Source: Niastella soli
GTDB lineage: Bacteria; Bacteroidota; Bacteroidia; Chitinophagales; Chitinophagaceae
Direction: 5' to 3'
NCBI RefSeq assembly: GCF_017742245.1
Contig: NZ_JAGHKO010000004.1
Coordinates: 1,364,001 to 1,428,000, forward strand
Length of the DNA: 64,000 bases
The notes beneath the pieces were generated by a model. The model was not told the origin of the DNA. It was given only the letters and a program-made list of their open reading frames with translations, and made no database searches. The position numbers and the translations under genes were made by a program. Positions 63,585 through 64,000 of the stretch are shown one piece after another; position 1 is the stretch's first letter, and every line of letters begins with the position of its first letter.

Positions 63585-63640
63585 TAAGTTCATAGTTTAA
63601 AACCCAAGAACTAAAGAACTAACAAACTCAGGAACTTGCT
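63585..63640 (-). repeat. Word array of GTTAGTTC type at the trmH-like 3' end
   Basis: On the minus strand it reads GTTCCTGAGTTTGTTAGTTC, then TTTAGTTCTTGGG and on to AACTATGAACTTAC. The TGA stop of the RNA methyltransferase gene (63628-63630) is part of it. The word style is the same as in the AT-rich array at 25632. Confidence 0.55.
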
Positions 63641-64000
63641 TCTTCTTCTTCAAATCCCCACTTCTCTAACAACTCATTCATTTGAGGTACCGGCATACGG
63701 CTACTATCATAATGGCCCGCCAGTTTCTTTTGCCGTTGCGCTTCATACAGGGTAACAGCACAGGCTACAGAAATATTCAGCGATTTTATAATGCCCACCT
63801 GCGGAATAATAAAATTGCCATCGGCCATGGCCCTTATTTCATCACTTACGCCCGAATGCTCGTTACCAAACACCAGCGCAATTCGGCCTGTAAAATCAAT
63901 ATCATACAAATTAATAGCATCACTGCTCAGGTGGGTCGTTAAGATCCGGTCATATTTTTGACGTAAAGCCGAAAAGCAGGCCTCTGCATCGGTAAACTGG
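63628..64000 (-). CDS. SpoU/TrmH-family RNA 2'-O-ribose methyltransferase (5' part beyond window)
   Basis: The frame is open to the right edge (at least 123 codons), so the gene starts outside the window; the first Met-like TTG at 63907 is inside the protein. The knotted SpoU SAM-binding region is clear: IALVFGNEHSGVSDEI, FIIPQVGIIKSLNISVACAV and LYEAQRQKKLAGHYD. The tail EKWGFEEEEASS is acidic. By motif it resembles TrmH (tRNA Gm18), but another rRNA or tRNA target is possible. Confidence 0.9.
   Translation of the reverse strand, partial: QFTDAEACFSALRQKYDRILTTHLSSDAINLYDIDFTGRIALVFGNEHSGVSDEIRAMADGNFIIPQVGIIKSLNISVACAVTLYEAQRQKKLAGHYDSSRMPVPQMNELLEKWGFEEEEASS

Noticed and set aside
1-64000. 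Insertion sequences, prophage, restriction-modification or other defence systems
   Set aside because: No transposase, integrase, phage structural, nuclease-defence or cas gene was recognised in any frame.

Overview
The window looks like chromosomal DNA of a member of the Bacteroidota, most likely the family Chitinophagaceae (a Niastella- or Chitinophaga-like soil bacterium). The main signs are a SusC/SusD pair driven by an ECF sigma factor and a FecR-type anti-sigma factor, FtsX/MacB permeases of the Bacteroidota type, several candidate promoters of the form TAnnTTTG, few Shine-Dalgarno sites and frequent short leaders. The assignment is an inference from gene content; no rRNA is present.

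Layout. 1-7226 (minus): sigma factor, FecR, SusC with an STN signalling domain, and SusD (only its last few codons lie beyond the left edge). 7494-9059 (plus): uracil-DNA glycosylase and a lysophospholipid acyltransferase. 9222-21365: an envelope block with an LptD-like barrel (minus) divergent from two tandem N-acetylmuramoyl-L-alanine amidases, an MlaD/MCE protein, an OstA/LptA-like protein and a large TraB/GumN protein. 21585-27954: a small outer-membrane protein, a DeoR-family regulator, a coiled-coil protein of unknown role, an SpmA/SpmB-type membrane protein, the YchF GTPase, a conserved protein of unknown function and a coiled-coil protein with 33-bp tandem repeats. 28184-45887: an NtrB/NtrC-type two-component system divergent from an export locus (HlyD adaptor, small secreted peptide, two MacB-type ATPases, four FtsX-type permeases, TolC-like channel). 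45929-46004: tRNA-Gly(CCC). 46060-52837: a DUF6985-like protein, an MFS transporter, polyphosphate kinase, two methyltransferases and a DUF6933-like protein. 53252-60902: MiaB, a sigma-54-type activator without a receiver domain, LptE, an acidic TPR-like protein, SecG, MltG and a YihY/BrkB protein. 61130-64000: two thioredoxin-fold proteins, a DUF4142 lipoprotein and a partial SpoU/TrmH RNA methyltransferase at the right edge.

The most unusual signal is not a gene. About fifteen gene boundaries carry members of a dispersed repeat family. Its arms are degenerate arrays of 7-8-base words (such as GTGAGTG, GGCAATA, GGCAAAC, GAAGTAG, GTTGATA), often returning as the reverse complement to give long imperfect hairpins. 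Four copies share a 28-bp core (22151, 29606, 44418, 62000). The arrays repeatedly abut or contain stop codons of neighbouring genes, and one hairpin lies inside lptE, where it encodes the lipoprotein signal peptide. A second new observation is a module of about 100 bp present upstream of both the hlyD-like gene and the second ABC ATPase. It may be the regulatory target of the adjacent two-component system and would tie the two halves of the export locus into one regulon.
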